DNA from: Burkholderiaceae bacterium
GTDB taxonomy: Bacteria > Pseudomonadota > Gammaproteobacteria > Burkholderiales > Burkholderiaceae_B
Direction of reading: 5' to 3'
Assembly (NCBI GenBank): GCA_017857895.1
Contig: JAFMCG010000008.1
Location: forward strand, 1 to 36,731
Length of the DNA stretch: 36,731 bases
The position numbers and the translations under genes are program-made. The notes beneath the pieces are model-generated. The model did no database searches and was not told where the DNA came from. It worked only from the letters and a program-made list of their open reading frames with translations. Positions within the stretch are counted from its first letter, which is position 1, and each line of letters begins with the position of its first letter. Positions 26,036 through 35,594 of the stretch are shown here, piece after piece.

Positions 26036-26599
26036 ATGTCTGTTGATATCTTGCAATTTCTAATCGAGATTGGTTTCACAATCTTGGGGGCTGCCTTTCT
26101 AGCCAGGTGCTGGTTACACGCGATTCGGTTTCACCCGTTTAATCCGTTTTCGCAGCTTATTTTTAGGGCAACAGAGTGGCTGTCCAAGCCCTTGCGTGGC
26201 GTCTTACCCTCAGGCAAATCCATCGATTACGCCAGCCTTTTCGGGGCTTATCTGATCGCAGTGGTTTATCTGTTCGCACTTTGGGTAATCGCAACGCGCG
26301 CCTTACCACCCTACGAACTGATTGTGCCTGGGTTGATGGCCGCTTTGGTCACCCTGGGCCGTTGGTTACTGAACCTCATCATTTGGTTAACGCTGATTCA
26401 AGCCGTTCTTTCTTGGATCAATCCTTTGGCACCGATGATGCCGGTCCTACGAACGCTAACAGCACCGTTGCTCGAACCCATCCGACGCATCCTGCCAAAC
26501 TTCAGTGGATTTGATTTCTCACCGCTGGTGTTACTGATCCTGGCGCAAATCGCTATGATGGTACTTAGCCGAATCAATTTCACCTTATTCGGTGTTTAG
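26036..26599 (+). CDS. YggT family integral membrane protein
   Basis: This 187-residue inner-membrane protein has two YggT repeats, each with paired hydrophobic segments: FLIEIGFTILGAAFLARCW...SKPLRGVLP and LIIWLTLIQAVLSWINP...LEPIRRILP. Related proteins have been linked to osmotic tolerance and division, but the function is not established. The start MSVDILQFLIEIGF aligns with what I recall of family N-termini; an ATG at 26009 would add nine residues, and neither has a clear ribosome site. The stop codon TAG shares its G with the GTG start of the channel gene downstream. Confidence 0.8.
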   Translation: MSVDILQFLIEIGFTILGAAFLARCWLHAIRFHPFNPFSQLIFRATEWLSKPLRGVLPSGKSIDYASLFGAYLIAVVYLFALWVIATRALPPYELIVPGLMAALVTLGRWLLNLIIWLTLIQAVLSWINPLAPMMPVLRTLTAPLLEPIRRILPNFSGFDFSPLVLLILAQIAMMVLSRINFTLFGV

Positions 26600-28953
26600 T
26601 GGTGTTGCTAGCTAACCGCTTGGGATTGGCGCTGCTACTACTCGGCTGCTTAATGGCAACCACCCATGCCTTTGCCCAAGTCACTTTGCTGCCAAGCGCC
26701 TTAGAAAAGAGTCTTCAGACGAAGATCACCGAGCAGGTCAAGACAGACCCAAGCCCCAACGACATCAATGCGCAGCGCAAAACATTAGAAGCTGGACTCG
26801 CACAAGCAAAGGAAGCATTGGGTATCCGAAGCAACGAATTGCGTGCGCTGACAGGACAAAACACAATTGAAAAAAATGACCTGGCCGACACGGTTCGCTC
26901 ACTCGGCCTGATCACAGCACGTTATCAACATGCACTCGATGGATTGAAAGCGCTTGAGCGCTTATCCGAACAAGTCAAACAAAGTCGCACTGAAATCCAA
27001 AACTGGATGCCGCCTAGCGGGGGGCCACCTTGGCCGTTGTCCCTCGGTGATCAAACCTACATCACCATGATGCAGGCATCTCATGCTGCCAAACAGCTTG
27101 ACGGCCACACACAAATGCTAAAACGCAATCAAGCCGCCCTTCTCAAACAACGGCGCGATCTTGAAATTGAACGCAACCAAATTTTGAATCAATCGTCCCA
27201 ATCGCGCCTGAACCATCGCAACGCCGCTTCTAACGCTCAGTTATTAAGCCTTCAGACCGAGTTATCGGCTGTGGAACTCGAGTTGGTGTTCTCAGATATC
27301 CGCTTGCAATCCAATTACCTTCGCCAAACAAGCGAAACCCTCAATGCAGAAGCCGCTGGCAAAAACTGGGCCTACTTTGACAACCGCTTTACCTTTGACC
27401 CAATAGCCTTCAAACGGATTGATGATCAAATCAAAGCCGATCTGGTTAAGAACGCTCATCAACGTCAAGAAACTCGAGCGCGTTTTGATGAAGCCCTGAG
27501 CCAAGCTTGGACGGCCACTGCTGCTTTAAACACGGTAAGCGCTGCGCCTGATGCGACTGCGCAATCGATCGCATCAGCGCAGCGGGCAGTCAAACTCTCC
27601 GATGCTCAAATGATAGTGGCGCGTATGCGTCGCGACATTACCTTCTATGAAATGGAAATGTTGAGTGTCACACAGCGACTTTGGCAGATGCGGTTTGACA
27701 TATACAACGGCAATGATAAATCGCTTGATTTGCAGAGCCTGTTCTCCGAATATGGGGATATCGGACTTCAGCTCAAGGAATGGCTCGATTACGATACCCT
27801 CTATATTGAAGAAAAAAATCGGGCAATGCGCGAGCTACGTAATGCCGCTGTTTTGGCTGAGAGCGAAGAAGAAGCAAACTATCTCAACGCGATGGCCGAG
27901 ACAGCGCAACAAGAGATCTTAGTGCTCGGTGAGGCCGTTACTAATATTGAAAGCGTACAAGTGCTTCTCACACTCACGCAACGCGAGCTGACGCAATTCC
28001 GTGATCAAGCGAATTGGAAGGCACAGCTCGGTTATGTGGCAAACGATATCAAAGACTTTACGCATTGGCTTTGGCACTTCCAGCTATTCACGGTGACAGA
28101 CAACATCGTTGTGGATGGTCGGACAATCACCACTGAACGCAGCATCACCATTGGCAAAAGTATTGGTGCCATTCTGATTTTGATTTTGGGGTTTGTACTG
28201 GTTAGACGAATCATGACAAGCGTCATGAAAATTGCGATGCGTCGCAACAAAGTCACACAGAATACTGCCATGATTGTCACGCGGTGGATCACGCTCTTTG
28301 CGGGACTGACGTTAATCATTTTCAGCTTTATTTTGGTGGATATCCCGCTGAGTATTTTCGCCTTTGCCGGTGGTGCCTTAGCCATTGGGATCGGTTTTGG
28401 GGCGCAAAATCTTTTACAAAATCTGATCAGTGGCTTGATGCTGCTGATTGAAAAGCCAGTACGCGTGGGTGACTGGGTAGAGGTCGGTGGCCTAACAGGT
28501 ACTGTCACTTCGATTGGTATTCGCTTTTCCACATTGCTAAGCCCCACTGGCACAGAAAATCTCGTGCCCAACAGCGTGCTCGTGCAAGAGAAACTGGTGA
28601 ACTGGACCTACTCGTCGCCAGAGGTGCGGCGTGAAATTGAAATTTGGGTCGACTACACGGCAGATGCTGATCACGTCACCGATTTGCTCATGCTCGCCGC
28701 CTCACAAAACCCAGTGGTACTGACAACGCCATCACCGCGGATTTTGCTCGATAGCTTTACCGATCGTGGCATGCTCTTCAAACTACAGTTCTGGGTCCCA
28801 ATGGTCCCGAACGTCAGTGGCCCAGTCGTGATGAGCGAAGTCAGGCGTGAGATCTATGCCAGCTTCAAGCACCACGGCATCGCTTTTGCCTACCCACACC
28901 GCACCATCGACTTCAACGGTGGCGCAACGCCGGTTAACGAGCCCCGGGCATAG
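26599..28953 (+). CDS. MscS-family mechanosensitive channel with long periplasmic domain
   Basis: This 784-residue protein begins with a signal peptide (likely cut after THAFA, near residue 27). A periplasmic, coiled-coil-rich region of about 450 residues follows, then several membrane segments from about residue 515 and the MscS core. The pore helix and beta domain are visible in FAFAGGALAIGIGFGAQNLLQN and EKPVRVGDWVEVGGLTGTVTSIG. It resembles MscK/YbiO-type channels that release solutes on osmotic downshift. The GTG start overlaps the yggT stop by one base, so translation is probably coupled. Its last 20 bases overlap the convergent lipoprotein gene. Confidence 0.88.
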   Translation: MVLLANRLGLALLLLGCLMATTHAFAQVTLLPSALEKSLQTKITEQVKTDPSPNDINAQRKTLEAGLAQAKEALGIRSNELRALTGQNTIEKNDLADTVRSLGLITARYQHALDGLKALERLSEQVKQSRTEIQNWMPPSGGPPWPLSLGDQTYITMMQASHAAKQLDGHTQMLKRNQAALLKQRRDLEIERNQILNQSSQSRLNHRNAASNAQLLSLQTELSAVELELVFSDIRLQSNYLRQTSETLNAEAAGKNWAYFDNRFTFDPIAFKRIDDQIKADLVKNAHQRQETRARFDEALSQAWTATAALNTVSAAPDATAQSIASAQRAVKLSDAQMIVARMRRDITFYEMEMLSVTQRLWQMRFDIYNGNDKSLDLQSLFSEYGDIGLQLKEWLDYDTLYIEEKNRAMRELRNAAVLAESEEEANYLNAMAETAQQEILVLGEAVTNIESVQVLLTLTQRELTQFRDQANWKAQLGYVANDIKDFTHWLWHFQLFTVTDNIVVDGRTITTERSITIGKSIGAILILILGFVLVRRIMTSVMKIAMRRNKVTQNTAMIVTRWITLFAGLTLIIFSFILVDIPLSIFAFAGGALAIGIGFGAQNLLQNLISGLMLLIEKPVRVGDWVEVGGLTGTVTSIGIRFSTLLSPTGTENLVPNSVLVQEKLVNWTYSSPEVRREIEIWVDYTADADHVTDLLMLAASQNPVVLTTPSPRILLDSFTDRGMLFKLQFWVPMVPNVSGPVVMSEVRREIYASFKHHGIAFAYPHRTIDFNGGATPVNEPRA

Positions 28954-29446
28954 GCGCGACGCGTGTCACACCGGTCCCGCTAATCACCTGCACACGCTGA
29001 CCGACTGTTATTGGCTCATCCGCCTCTTGGGCAATCACGCGGGTTTCACCATTATCAAGTCGCACGGTGATTTCTAGGCCATCACTTTTGCCCATGCCTT
29101 CCTCGACTTTATTGCCAACGAGTGCACCCAAGATGGCACCCCCGACAATGGCCAAATCTCGTCCAACGCCACCACCCACGGCGCTGCCCGCCACACCACC
29201 CAAAGCACCACCGGCGACCATACCAGCACCTGATGTCTTGTCTTGTTGAATCACGATCGAACGCACATTGGTGACCGTGCCGTTGCGAACGATCTGTTCA
29301 GACTGGGCTTGGCTGTAGGTGTAGACTTTAGATGACGCGCTTGGCGTGCTGCATCCAGCTAGGCCAACGGCTAACAATAACAAAAGACCAGAGAGCGCAT
29401 ATTGACGTGCACCCGACTTAAGTAGGCGTGCTGAAGATTTGTTCAT
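28934..29446 (-). CDS. Glycine-zipper 2TM-domain lipoprotein (SlyB/Pcp-like)
   Basis: This 170-residue protein has a lipoprotein signal with lipobox LAGC (Cys32), so the mature protein is lipid-anchored, probably in the outer membrane. A glycine-zipper segment follows (about residues 77-118), rich in GGALGGVAGSAVGGGVG and GGAILGALVGNKV. The C-terminal part is a small beta-rich domain. This matches the SlyB/Pcp family, thought to stabilise the envelope. The ATG at 29446 is chosen over an upstream start that would overlap the kinase gene. It follows the PfkB-type kinase gene on the same strand. Confidence 0.85.
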   Translation of the reverse strand: MNKSSARLLKSGARQYALSGLLLLLAVGLAGCSTPSASSKVYTYSQAQSEQIVRNGTVTNVRSIVIQQDKTSGAGMVAGGALGGVAGSAVGGGVGRDLAIVGGAILGALVGNKVEEGMGKSDGLEITVRLDNGETRVIAQEADEPITVGQRVQVISGTGVTRVAPMPGAR

Positions 29447-29483
29447 GGCAATTAATCCGATCAAAAAAGGTTCTGAATCTATC

Positions 29484-30419
29484 TTACAACGTGACGCCAT
29501 AAGTGCTTTGCATCAACGTGCCAATTTCAGCCAATGACGGGGTGTGATTTTGTGGTCCACGCGAAGCAATTTTTAGGGAACCCATCACATTGCCCAGCAT
29601 ACACGCCTTTTCCCATGACCAGCCTTGGGTCAAACCGTGTAGAAGTCCTGCCCGATGGGCATCACCACAACCTGTCGGATCGACCACAGCCGTGGGTTTG
29701 ATGGGTGCAATGTCAATGGCTTGGCCCGCCAAGTAAAGCGTGGCACCTTCAGCGCCACGGGTCACCACCACCGCATCGAGATCCTCAGCCAGACTTTTGG
29801 GTGTGCGGCCGGTTCGCTCCTGAACCACACTGGCTTCATAGTCATTAAAAGCCAATGCACGCGCTTTACCAAAGACGGACAATAAGTCGGGGCCGTCAAA
29901 CAATGGCATCGCCTGACCCAAATCAAAAATAAACGGAACACCCGCCTTCGATAAACGGTCAATATGTGCCAGCATGCCGGCTTTTGAGTCTGGCGCCACA
30001 ATCGCCCAAGCAGCACCTTGTGCTGAGGCAACGTTGTCGGCCGAACGGTCCATGGCACCAGGGTGAAACGCGGTGATTTGATTGTCATCAAGATCAGTCG
30101 TGATAAAACATTGCGCGGTAAACATATCGGGTAGTAGACGGATATTCTCAGTGGGAATCCCAAGGCGCTTGAAGCGCTCAAGATAGTCACCGGCATCTTG
30201 GCCAACGGTAGCGACTGGCAGAGGTTGACCGCCCAATAGCTTAAGGTTGTAAGCGATGTTGCCTGCGCAGCCACCAAACTCTTTACGCATGGTCGGCACC
30301 AAGAAAGACACGCTCAGCGCATGAATGCGATCTGGCAGGATGTGCTCTTTAAATCGCCCGTCAAAGACAGCAATCGTGTCAAACGCCACTGAGCCGCAGA
30401 TCAAAACTTGTGAAGACAT
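29484..30419 (-). CDS. PfkB-family carbohydrate/adenosine kinase
   Basis: This 311-residue cytosolic kinase has the PfkB signatures: an N-terminal GGCAGNIAYNLKLLGG and a C-terminal DPTGCGDAHRAG with catalytic base Asp253. The usual GAGD is GCGD and the following residues are AHRAG, a variant I associate with adenosine-kinase-like members in betaproteobacteria. Substrate cannot be fixed; a nucleoside or sugar is possible. It lies 24 bases beyond the DUF3426 gene and is likely part of that operon. Confidence 0.85.
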   Translation of the reverse strand: MSSQVLICGSVAFDTIAVFDGRFKEHILPDRIHALSVSFLVPTMRKEFGGCAGNIAYNLKLLGGQPLPVATVGQDAGDYLERFKRLGIPTENIRLLPDMFTAQCFITTDLDDNQITAFHPGAMDRSADNVASAQGAAWAIVAPDSKAGMLAHIDRLSKAGVPFIFDLGQAMPLFDGPDLLSVFGKARALAFNDYEASVVQERTGRTPKSLAEDLDAVVVTRGAEGATLYLAGQAIDIAPIKPTAVVDPTGCGDAHRAGLLHGLTQGWSWEKACMLGNVMGSLKIASRGPQNHTPSLAEIGTLMQSTYGVTL

Positions 30420-30443
30420 ATTTTTTACCCGGCAAGCGGGCTC

Positions 30444-31514
30444 CTATGGAAAGAATTTTTCAACTTCAAAGCCGCTAACGGTTGAACCCGTTACCCGCAT
30501 TGGTATTTCAAGACTGGCTTCTTGCTGCGCACCAAATGGTCGCGCCAACAAGTCAGGGGGCAAATATTCTGAAGGTGCAAGTGCACGTCGAATCACCACC
30601 GTTCCCGACGCGTCTGAAAACACAACCATCAAACTCGGCCATGGTTGTGCGCGGTCAAAACGATTTTGCAAGGTCAGACGCAAAACATAGTCATGCACAC
30701 CGGCCACGGGTTGATTGGTGGCCAATTGCAAAGAAGAACCCACCACAAAAATCCGTTCAATTCGCCGCACATAACCCACCTCGCAACCCAAGGGCCGGCA
30801 TACTTGCTCAAGAAGCGGGCGCAAGGTCGGCACGCTACTGGCGACATCATCGCGATAAACGTATAGCAATTGCCCCAACAAAACCAATGAAAGCGCAACC
30901 GCACCCGACAACCAAATCAAAGCCCTCGATGGCGACTCTGGCTCTTCGTCTTCCATGAAATCGGGCACTGTTCGACCAAAAGCCGACGGGTCATCACCGC
31001 GCAAGCGCGCCTCACCCACAATCTTGACTGCAGGCTCAGCCCGTTCGGGTACCGACCACTCAGGCTCAGCCGTCTCGTCGGTGAATGATTTAAAAACAGG
31101 TTCAGAACGACCCGATACTGGTGCTGAAGGATAAGTCGTCAGTGACGGTTCTGTGGGCTCAGTAGTCACAGAGGACTGAAATGACGATGACGGCTTCGAT
31201 GCCCAAGCCGCCGTGGTGGGTGCACGGCGTTCAGCCACCATTCGAAAGACCTCAGGCGCGGCAGAGGCGGCGGGCATGACAGGCACCATTACCTTTGCAG
31301 GCTCTTGTTCGAGCTCTGATTCAAGCGCTGGGGTTGGCGTTGATTGCTCACCGACTTTTTGAGTCAAAGTCGGCAAACTGTCTTGCAGACACTCAAAACC
31401 ATCAAACACATGTGAGCATTGCCCACACCGTACCAAACCATCGTGCAGTCGCAACAGATCAGCGGTCACGGCAAAGCCGCTATCGCACTTGGGGCAGCGT
31501 GTCACCAAACTCAC
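30444..31514 (-). CDS. MJ0042 zinc-ribbon / DUF3426 membrane protein
   Basis: This 356-residue protein has an N-terminal zinc ribbon (Cys7, Cys10, Cys30, Cys33 in CPKC and CGQC), a long low-complexity acidic and proline-rich linker (about 45-190), one membrane helix (about 199-221) and a C-terminal DUF3426 domain that would be periplasmic. The function is unknown; the layout suggests a cytoplasmic sensor or regulator tethered to the membrane. The start is GTG, overlapping the prmA stop by four bases (GTGA), so translation is coupled. Confidence 0.85.
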   Translation of the reverse strand: MSLVTRCPKCDSGFAVTADLLRLHDGLVRCGQCSHVFDGFECLQDSLPTLTQKVGEQSTPTPALESELEQEPAKVMVPVMPAASAAPEVFRMVAERRAPTTAAWASKPSSSFQSSVTTEPTEPSLTTYPSAPVSGRSEPVFKSFTDETAEPEWSVPERAEPAVKIVGEARLRGDDPSAFGRTVPDFMEDEEPESPSRALIWLSGAVALSLVLLGQLLYVYRDDVASSVPTLRPLLEQVCRPLGCEVGYVRRIERIFVVGSSLQLATNQPVAGVHDYVLRLTLQNRFDRAQPWPSLMVVFSDASGTVVIRRALAPSEYLPPDLLARPFGAQQEASLEIPMRVTGSTVSGFEVEKFFP

Positions 31515-32419
31515 GACGCTTGCTCACTAGGCCGTTGGCCTGCCAAACACACCCAACCGTCTAGGGCCTGCCAGACGGTCAGTGCAATCCACGGCTGATA
31601 AAAAACCGCCACTTCTTCAGCCTGGCGCTCTAACACGCCAGAGAGCACCAAAGAACCACCTGGTTTGACACGCTGACTGAGCATTGGCGCCAACACCTTT
31701 AAAGGGTTCGACAAAATATTGGCCACCACGACATCAAACTGCCCGTCTGGCAATGCGTCGGTTAACCCTGCATTCAATGTGACTTGGTTGACCGTGGCGT
31801 TGTACTCGGTGGACTCGACGGCCTGCTCGTCAATGTCGATTGCCCACGTGTCACCAGCGCCTAGGCGCCGTGCCGCGATCGCTAAGATGCCTGAACCGCA
31901 GCCGTAATCCAACACAGTAGCGTTTGCCGGTAGCTCGCTTGTGAGCCAACGCAAACAAACATGGGTGGTGGGATGGCTACCTGTGCCAAACGCCAGGCCA
32001 GGATCCAGTGCCAAGGTGATGCGGTCAGTGACTGGCAAATCTTCTTGATGCCAGCTCGGCACAATGAGTAGTCGATTGCCCACGGGTATGGGACCAAACT
32101 GCGATTGCGTCAACCGCACCCAGTCTTCGTCAGGTACTTCTCTAACCTGCCATGTGGTGTCCAAATCAAAAGACAATTGTTGCTGTGCTTGAAGCATCAC
32201 CTGCTGCGGATCAACCCCATCGGCCAGCAAAGCCAACACGCGGTTGGTTTGCCAACCTTGCGGCGAGGCTTCGCTGCCGGGCTCACCAAATATCGGCTGC
32301 TCTTCAGGCGTATCGAGATCAGCATCCTCAACCGAGGCACACAACGCGCCCGCTTCAAGCAAGGCGTCAGTGACCGAATCAGCCTGCTCACCCGGGCAAT
32401 ACAGAACCAGTTCACGCAT
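31511..32419 (-). CDS. prmA: Ribosomal protein L11 methyltransferase
   Basis: This 302-residue enzyme trimethylates L11 using SAM. The N-terminal substrate-recognition domain begins MRELVLYCPGEQ, and the catalytic domain has the SAM loop LDYGCGSGILAIAA, the preceding DPGLAFGTGSHPTT and the NPPF-like NILSNPL. The ATG at 32419 with GGAGG upstream is chosen over a start 21 bases further. It follows accC by 57 bases and overlaps the zinc-ribbon gene downstream. Confidence 0.95.
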   Translation of the reverse strand: MRELVLYCPGEQADSVTDALLEAGALCASVEDADLDTPEEQPIFGEPGSEASPQGWQTNRVLALLADGVDPQQVMLQAQQQLSFDLDTTWQVREVPDEDWVRLTQSQFGPIPVGNRLLIVPSWHQEDLPVTDRITLALDPGLAFGTGSHPTTHVCLRWLTSELPANATVLDYGCGSGILAIAARRLGAGDTWAIDIDEQAVESTEYNATVNQVTLNAGLTDALPDGQFDVVVANILSNPLKVLAPMLSQRVKPGGSLVLSGVLERQAEEVAVFYQPWIALTVWQALDGWVCLAGQRPSEQAS

Positions 32420-32476
32420 GACGTTTGCCTCCGACCCCAAGGACCAGCAAGGCCCCTACAAACCCCTCAATCACAA

Positions 32477-33823
32477 TTAGGGGCGCTCTGCCAATTTGTG
32501 CTCAAGGTAGTGAATGCTCGTACCGCCTTCCATGAATCGAGTATCAACCATCAACTCCCGGTGCAAGGCGACGTTGGAACTAATGCCTTCAATCACAATC
32601 TCTGACAAAGCGGTCCGCATACGGGCCAAGGCTTGCTCTCGACTATCGCCATAGGTAATGACTTTGGCGATCATTGAATCATAGTAGGGCGGTACAAAGT
32701 AACCGTTAAAGGCATGCGAATCAATTCTCACGCCTGGGCCACCAGGCATGTGCCAATTGGTGATTCGACCAGGACTGGGCACAAATTTAAAGGCGTCTTC
32801 GGCATTGATCCGGCATTCAATCGCATGACCACGGAATTCGATGTCACGTTGTTTTAACGTGAAGGGCTCACCGGCTGCAATCCGAATTTGCTGCTGCACC
32901 AAGTCGATGCCCGTGATCAGCTCCGTGACGGGGTGTTCAACCTGAATTCGGGTGTTCATTTCGATGAAGTAGAACTCATTGTTCTCAAACAGAAACTCGA
33001 ACGTACCCGCACCCCGATAACCAATTTTGCGGCAAGCCTCAGCGCAACGCTCACCGATTTTCTCGATCAGCTTACGGGGTATGCCAGGCGCTGGGGCCTC
33101 TTCAATCACTTTTTGATGGCGACGTTGCATCGAGCAGTCGCGCTCACCAAGCCAAACCGCCTGCTTGCCACCGTCGGCCAAAATCTGAATTTCCACATGG
33201 CGAGGGTTTTCGAGAAACTTCTCCATGTAGACTTCCGGGTTGTTAAACGCCGCGCCAGCTTCTGTTTTGGTCATGGTGACCGCGCTCAGTAACGCAGCCT
33301 CCGTGTGAACCACGCGCATGCCGCGTCCACCGCCACCGCCAGCGGCCTTAATAATGACGGGATAACCCACCTCACGCGCGGTTTGAATGATCACTTGTGG
33401 ATCGTCAGGCAACGCCCCCTCAGAGCCTGGCACCACGGGCACACCCGCGGCGATCATGGCTTGCTTGGCGCTGACTTTGTCACCCATCAAACGGATTGAT
33501 TCCGAGCGTGGCCCAATGAATACAAATCCACTTTTTTCGACCCGTTCAGCAAAATCGGCATTTTCAGACAAGAACCCATAACCAGGGTGAATCGCTTGCG
33601 CATCAGTTACTTCAGCGGCGGAAATAATAGCCGGCATGTTCAAGTAACTGTCTTTTGATGGCGCTGGGCCAATACAAACCGACTCATCAGCCAGACGCAC
33701 GTATTTGGCATCGCGATCGGCTTCGGAATGAACCACTACCGTCTTGACGCCCAATTCACGGCAGGCGCGCTGAATGCGCAATGCGATTTCGCCTCGATTG
33801 GCGATCAGAATTTTTTCAAACAT
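32477..33823 (-). CDS. accC: Biotin carboxylase subunit of acetyl-CoA carboxylase
   Basis: This 448-residue ATP-grasp enzyme carboxylates biotin on AccB, the first half-reaction of malonyl-CoA formation for fatty acid synthesis. Marks are the N-terminal [18 protein letters not shown], the glycine-rich ATP loop [13 protein letters not shown] and the active-site segment [14 protein letters not shown]. Length is as in E. coli. The gene begins two bases after the accB stop, the classical accBC operon. Confidence 0.97.
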   Translation of the reverse strand: MFEKILIANRGEIALRIQRACRELGVKTVVVHSEADRDAKYVRLADESVCIGPAPSKDSYLNMPAIISAAEVTDAQAIHPGYGFLSENADFAERVEKSGFVFIGPRSESIRLMGDKVSAKQAMIAAGVPVVPGSEGALPDDPQVIIQTAREVGYPVIIKAAGGGGGRGMRVVHTEAALLSAVTMTKTEAGAAFNNPEVYMEKFLENPRHVEIQILADGGKQAVWLGERDCSMQRRHQKVIEEAPAPGIPRKLIEKIGERCAEACRKIGYRGAGTFEFLFENNEFYFIEMNTRIQVEHPVTELITGIDLVQQQIRIAAGEPFTLKQRDIEFRGHAIECRINAEDAFKFVPSPGRITNWHMPGGPGVRIDSHAFNGYFVPPYYDSMIAKVITYGDSREQALARMRTALSEIVIEGISSNVALHRELMVDTRFMEGGTSIHYLEHKLAERP

Positions 33824-33825
33824 GG

Positions 33826-34281
33826 TTACACAATCACAAACAAGGGCTGTCCATACTCGACCGGCTCGCCGTTGTTGACTAGGATCTCCTTAACGACACC
33901 CGCTTTGTCGGCTTCAATCTCGTTTAACAGTTTCATGGCCTCAATGATGCAAAGTGGCTGACCCTGTTGCACCGATTGACCCACCTCAACAAACACGGCT
34001 GAGCCAGGGCTCGGCGACCGGTAAAACGTACCAACCATGGGCGATTTAACCGTATCGGCCTCTAGCGCAACTGGCGCTACCGGCGCTAACGCTACCGGAG
34101 CCGCTGACTCATTGGCAACGGGTGCAGGGGCGGCATGCACGGGCGCGGGCGCCGCAGCATAGGCAACAGGCGCGCTCGACTTGACGATCTTGACTTTGTC
34201 CTCACCCTCGGTGATTTCGAGTTCGGCGATGTCAGACTCCGCGACCAAATCAATCAGTGTTTTGAGCTTACGTAAATCCAT
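33826..34281 (-). CDS. accB: Biotin carboxyl carrier protein of acetyl-CoA carboxylase
   Basis: This 151-residue protein carries biotin between AccC and the carboxyltransferase. The biotinylated lysine is Lys117 in [12 protein letters not shown]; the usual AMKMMNE is AMKLLNE here, which still fits biotin ligase recognition. An Ala-Pro-Val-rich linker (about residues 37-73) connects the N-terminal helix to the lipoyl-like domain, which also has the thumb segment [13 protein letters not shown]. The ATG at 34281 (MDLRKLK) matches the family start. It is followed directly by accC. Confidence 0.96.
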   Translation of the reverse strand: MDLRKLKTLIDLVAESDIAELEITEGEDKVKIVKSSAPVAYAAAPAPVHAAPAPVANESAAPVALAPVAPVALEADTVKSPMVGTFYRSPSPGSAVFVEVGQSVQQGQPLCIIEAMKLLNEIEADKAGVVKEILVNNGEPVEYGQPLFVIV

Positions 34282-34347
34282 GATGAATTTTCCCAGAGGG
34301 TCAGTTAAATAGAGCAAATAAAAATCATTTGTGTGTTTGGTCGCCGA

Positions 34348-34800
34348 TTAAAGTTTTGGCGATAGCGGTTGCTTGAGCGCAAACATCAAGGCGGCATGAT
34401 AACCCTCAACGCCCAAACCGGCGATCACGCCTACGGCGATCGCCGACAAGTACGAATGATGGCGAAAAGCTTCTCGGCGATAGACATTTGAAAGGTGAAC
34501 CTCGACAAACGGCAAAGCGACACCAGCCAAAGCATCACGAATGGCAACGCTGGTATGGGTATACGCACCCGCATTGATCAAAATAAAGGTGGTGCCATCG
34601 GTGAGCGCTTGCTGAATTCGATCAACCAGCACACCTTCCGAATTGCTTTGAAATGACGACAGTTGGGCACCTTTTGAATGTGCCGCTGCCAACAACTCGG
34701 CATCAAGTTGTGCCAAAGTCTGTGTGCCATAGATGGCCGGCTCCCTTTGCCCCAATAGGTTCAGGTTCGGGCCGTGTAAAACCAAAATGCGGTGTGACAT
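34348..34800 (-). CDS. aroQ: Type II 3-dehydroquinate dehydratase
   Basis: This 150-residue enzyme converts 3-dehydroquinate to 3-dehydroshikimate in the shikimate pathway. Marks are [20 protein letters not shown] with catalytic Tyr24, the [10 protein letters not shown] segment, [10 protein letters not shown] and EVHLSN with His102. Length is normal. The ATG at 34800 ([12 protein letters not shown]) is chosen by family fit; the ribosome site is weak. It sits between the thioredoxin-like gene and accB. Confidence 0.95.
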   Translation of the reverse strand: MSHRILVLHGPNLNLLGQREPAIYGTQTLAQLDAELLAAAHSKGAQLSSFQSNSEGVLVDRIQQALTDGTTFILINAGAYTHTSVAIRDALAGVALPFVEVHLSNVYRREAFRHHSYLSAIAVGVIAGLGVEGYHAALMFALKQPLSPKL

Positions 34801-34907
34801 GGTGATCGTTCGCTCGTCTTGACGGTTTTGTCCATCATAGCGCATCAAAAGACCTTCAAGAGTGCCTAAAGCGTCTATCTTTCATTCATTTGTTGTTATT
34901 TTCGCAG

Positions 34908-35474
34908 TTAAACCGCTGAACCGCTTACCAGTTTGGCCACTTGTGCGCTCAGTGAATCGGGGTCGACAGGCCCCAAAATCACAGGACCAAGATCGCCTTG
35001 GGCGCGCACCAAAACCGTGAACGGCAACCCGCCGGCCACATTACCCAATGCCCGCACAAGACCAAGCCCGCCATGCCCCGCCACAAAAATGGGGAAGGAT
35101 ACGGGTATCTTTTTCACAAATTCGGTCACATTTGACGCCGTATCAATGGCAATCCCCAAGAACTGTGCGCCCGGGTGTTGTTGCGCCAACCGATTCAAAT
35201 CAGGCATTTCTTTCACGCAGGGCGGGCACCATGTGGCCCAAAAATTAATCACCAGCGGGCGATCCCGCCATTGCGCCATGCTCTGTTCGTTACCTGCCAT
35301 GTCTGGTAATACAGCCGCAAAAAACGACTCGATACCTGGCGTAGTCGCATTCTCCGAGCGAATGGCTCGGTTGGCCTGGGGCGCACGTCGTGAGCTCTGT
35401 TGCCATCCAAAGTAGCCAACACTACCCATGGCTGCTAAACCAACGGCGCCAATAATTGCAGTTCTTCTCTTCAT
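34908..35474 (-). CDS. TlpA/ResA-like thiol-disulfide reductase
   Basis: This 188-residue protein has an N-terminal signal or anchor segment (about residues 7-23 after a basic MKRRT) and a periplasmic thioredoxin fold with active site WCPPC (Cys83, Cys86) in NFWATWCPPCVKEMPDL. It is likely a reductant for periplasmic proteins, for example in cytochrome c maturation, though the partner is not visible. A proline before the C-terminal strand (GGLPFTVLV) matches the conserved cis-proline. It is divergent from mpl and upstream of aroQ. Confidence 0.9.
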   Translation of the reverse strand: MKRRTAIIGAVGLAAMGSVGYFGWQQSSRRAPQANRAIRSENATTPGIESFFAAVLPDMAGNEQSMAQWRDRPLVINFWATWCPPCVKEMPDLNRLAQQHPGAQFLGIAIDTASNVTEFVKKIPVSFPIFVAGHGGLGLVRALGNVAGGLPFTVLVRAQGDLGPVILGPVDPDSLSAQVAKLVSGSAV

Positions 35475-35594
35475 AGCCTAATCATAGCGCCGCAAAGCCA
35501 AATATAACGACCTAACCATCTACAATGCTGACCAAGCGGACGGTAATTGATTGTTTTAAAGCGCCCGCGATGGCGTTCAAAGGAACCTATTCTC

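Noticed and set aside
30482-30958. 158-codon plus-strand frame
   Set aside because: It is antisense to the zinc-ribbon/DUF3426 gene, which is coupled to prmA and has a clear domain order.
35501-35526. TACAAT as the -10 of mpl
   Set aside because: The hexamer at 35521-35526 is good, but the 17-bp-spaced -35 (CCAAAT) is poor and no extended -10 is present, so I did not list a promoter.
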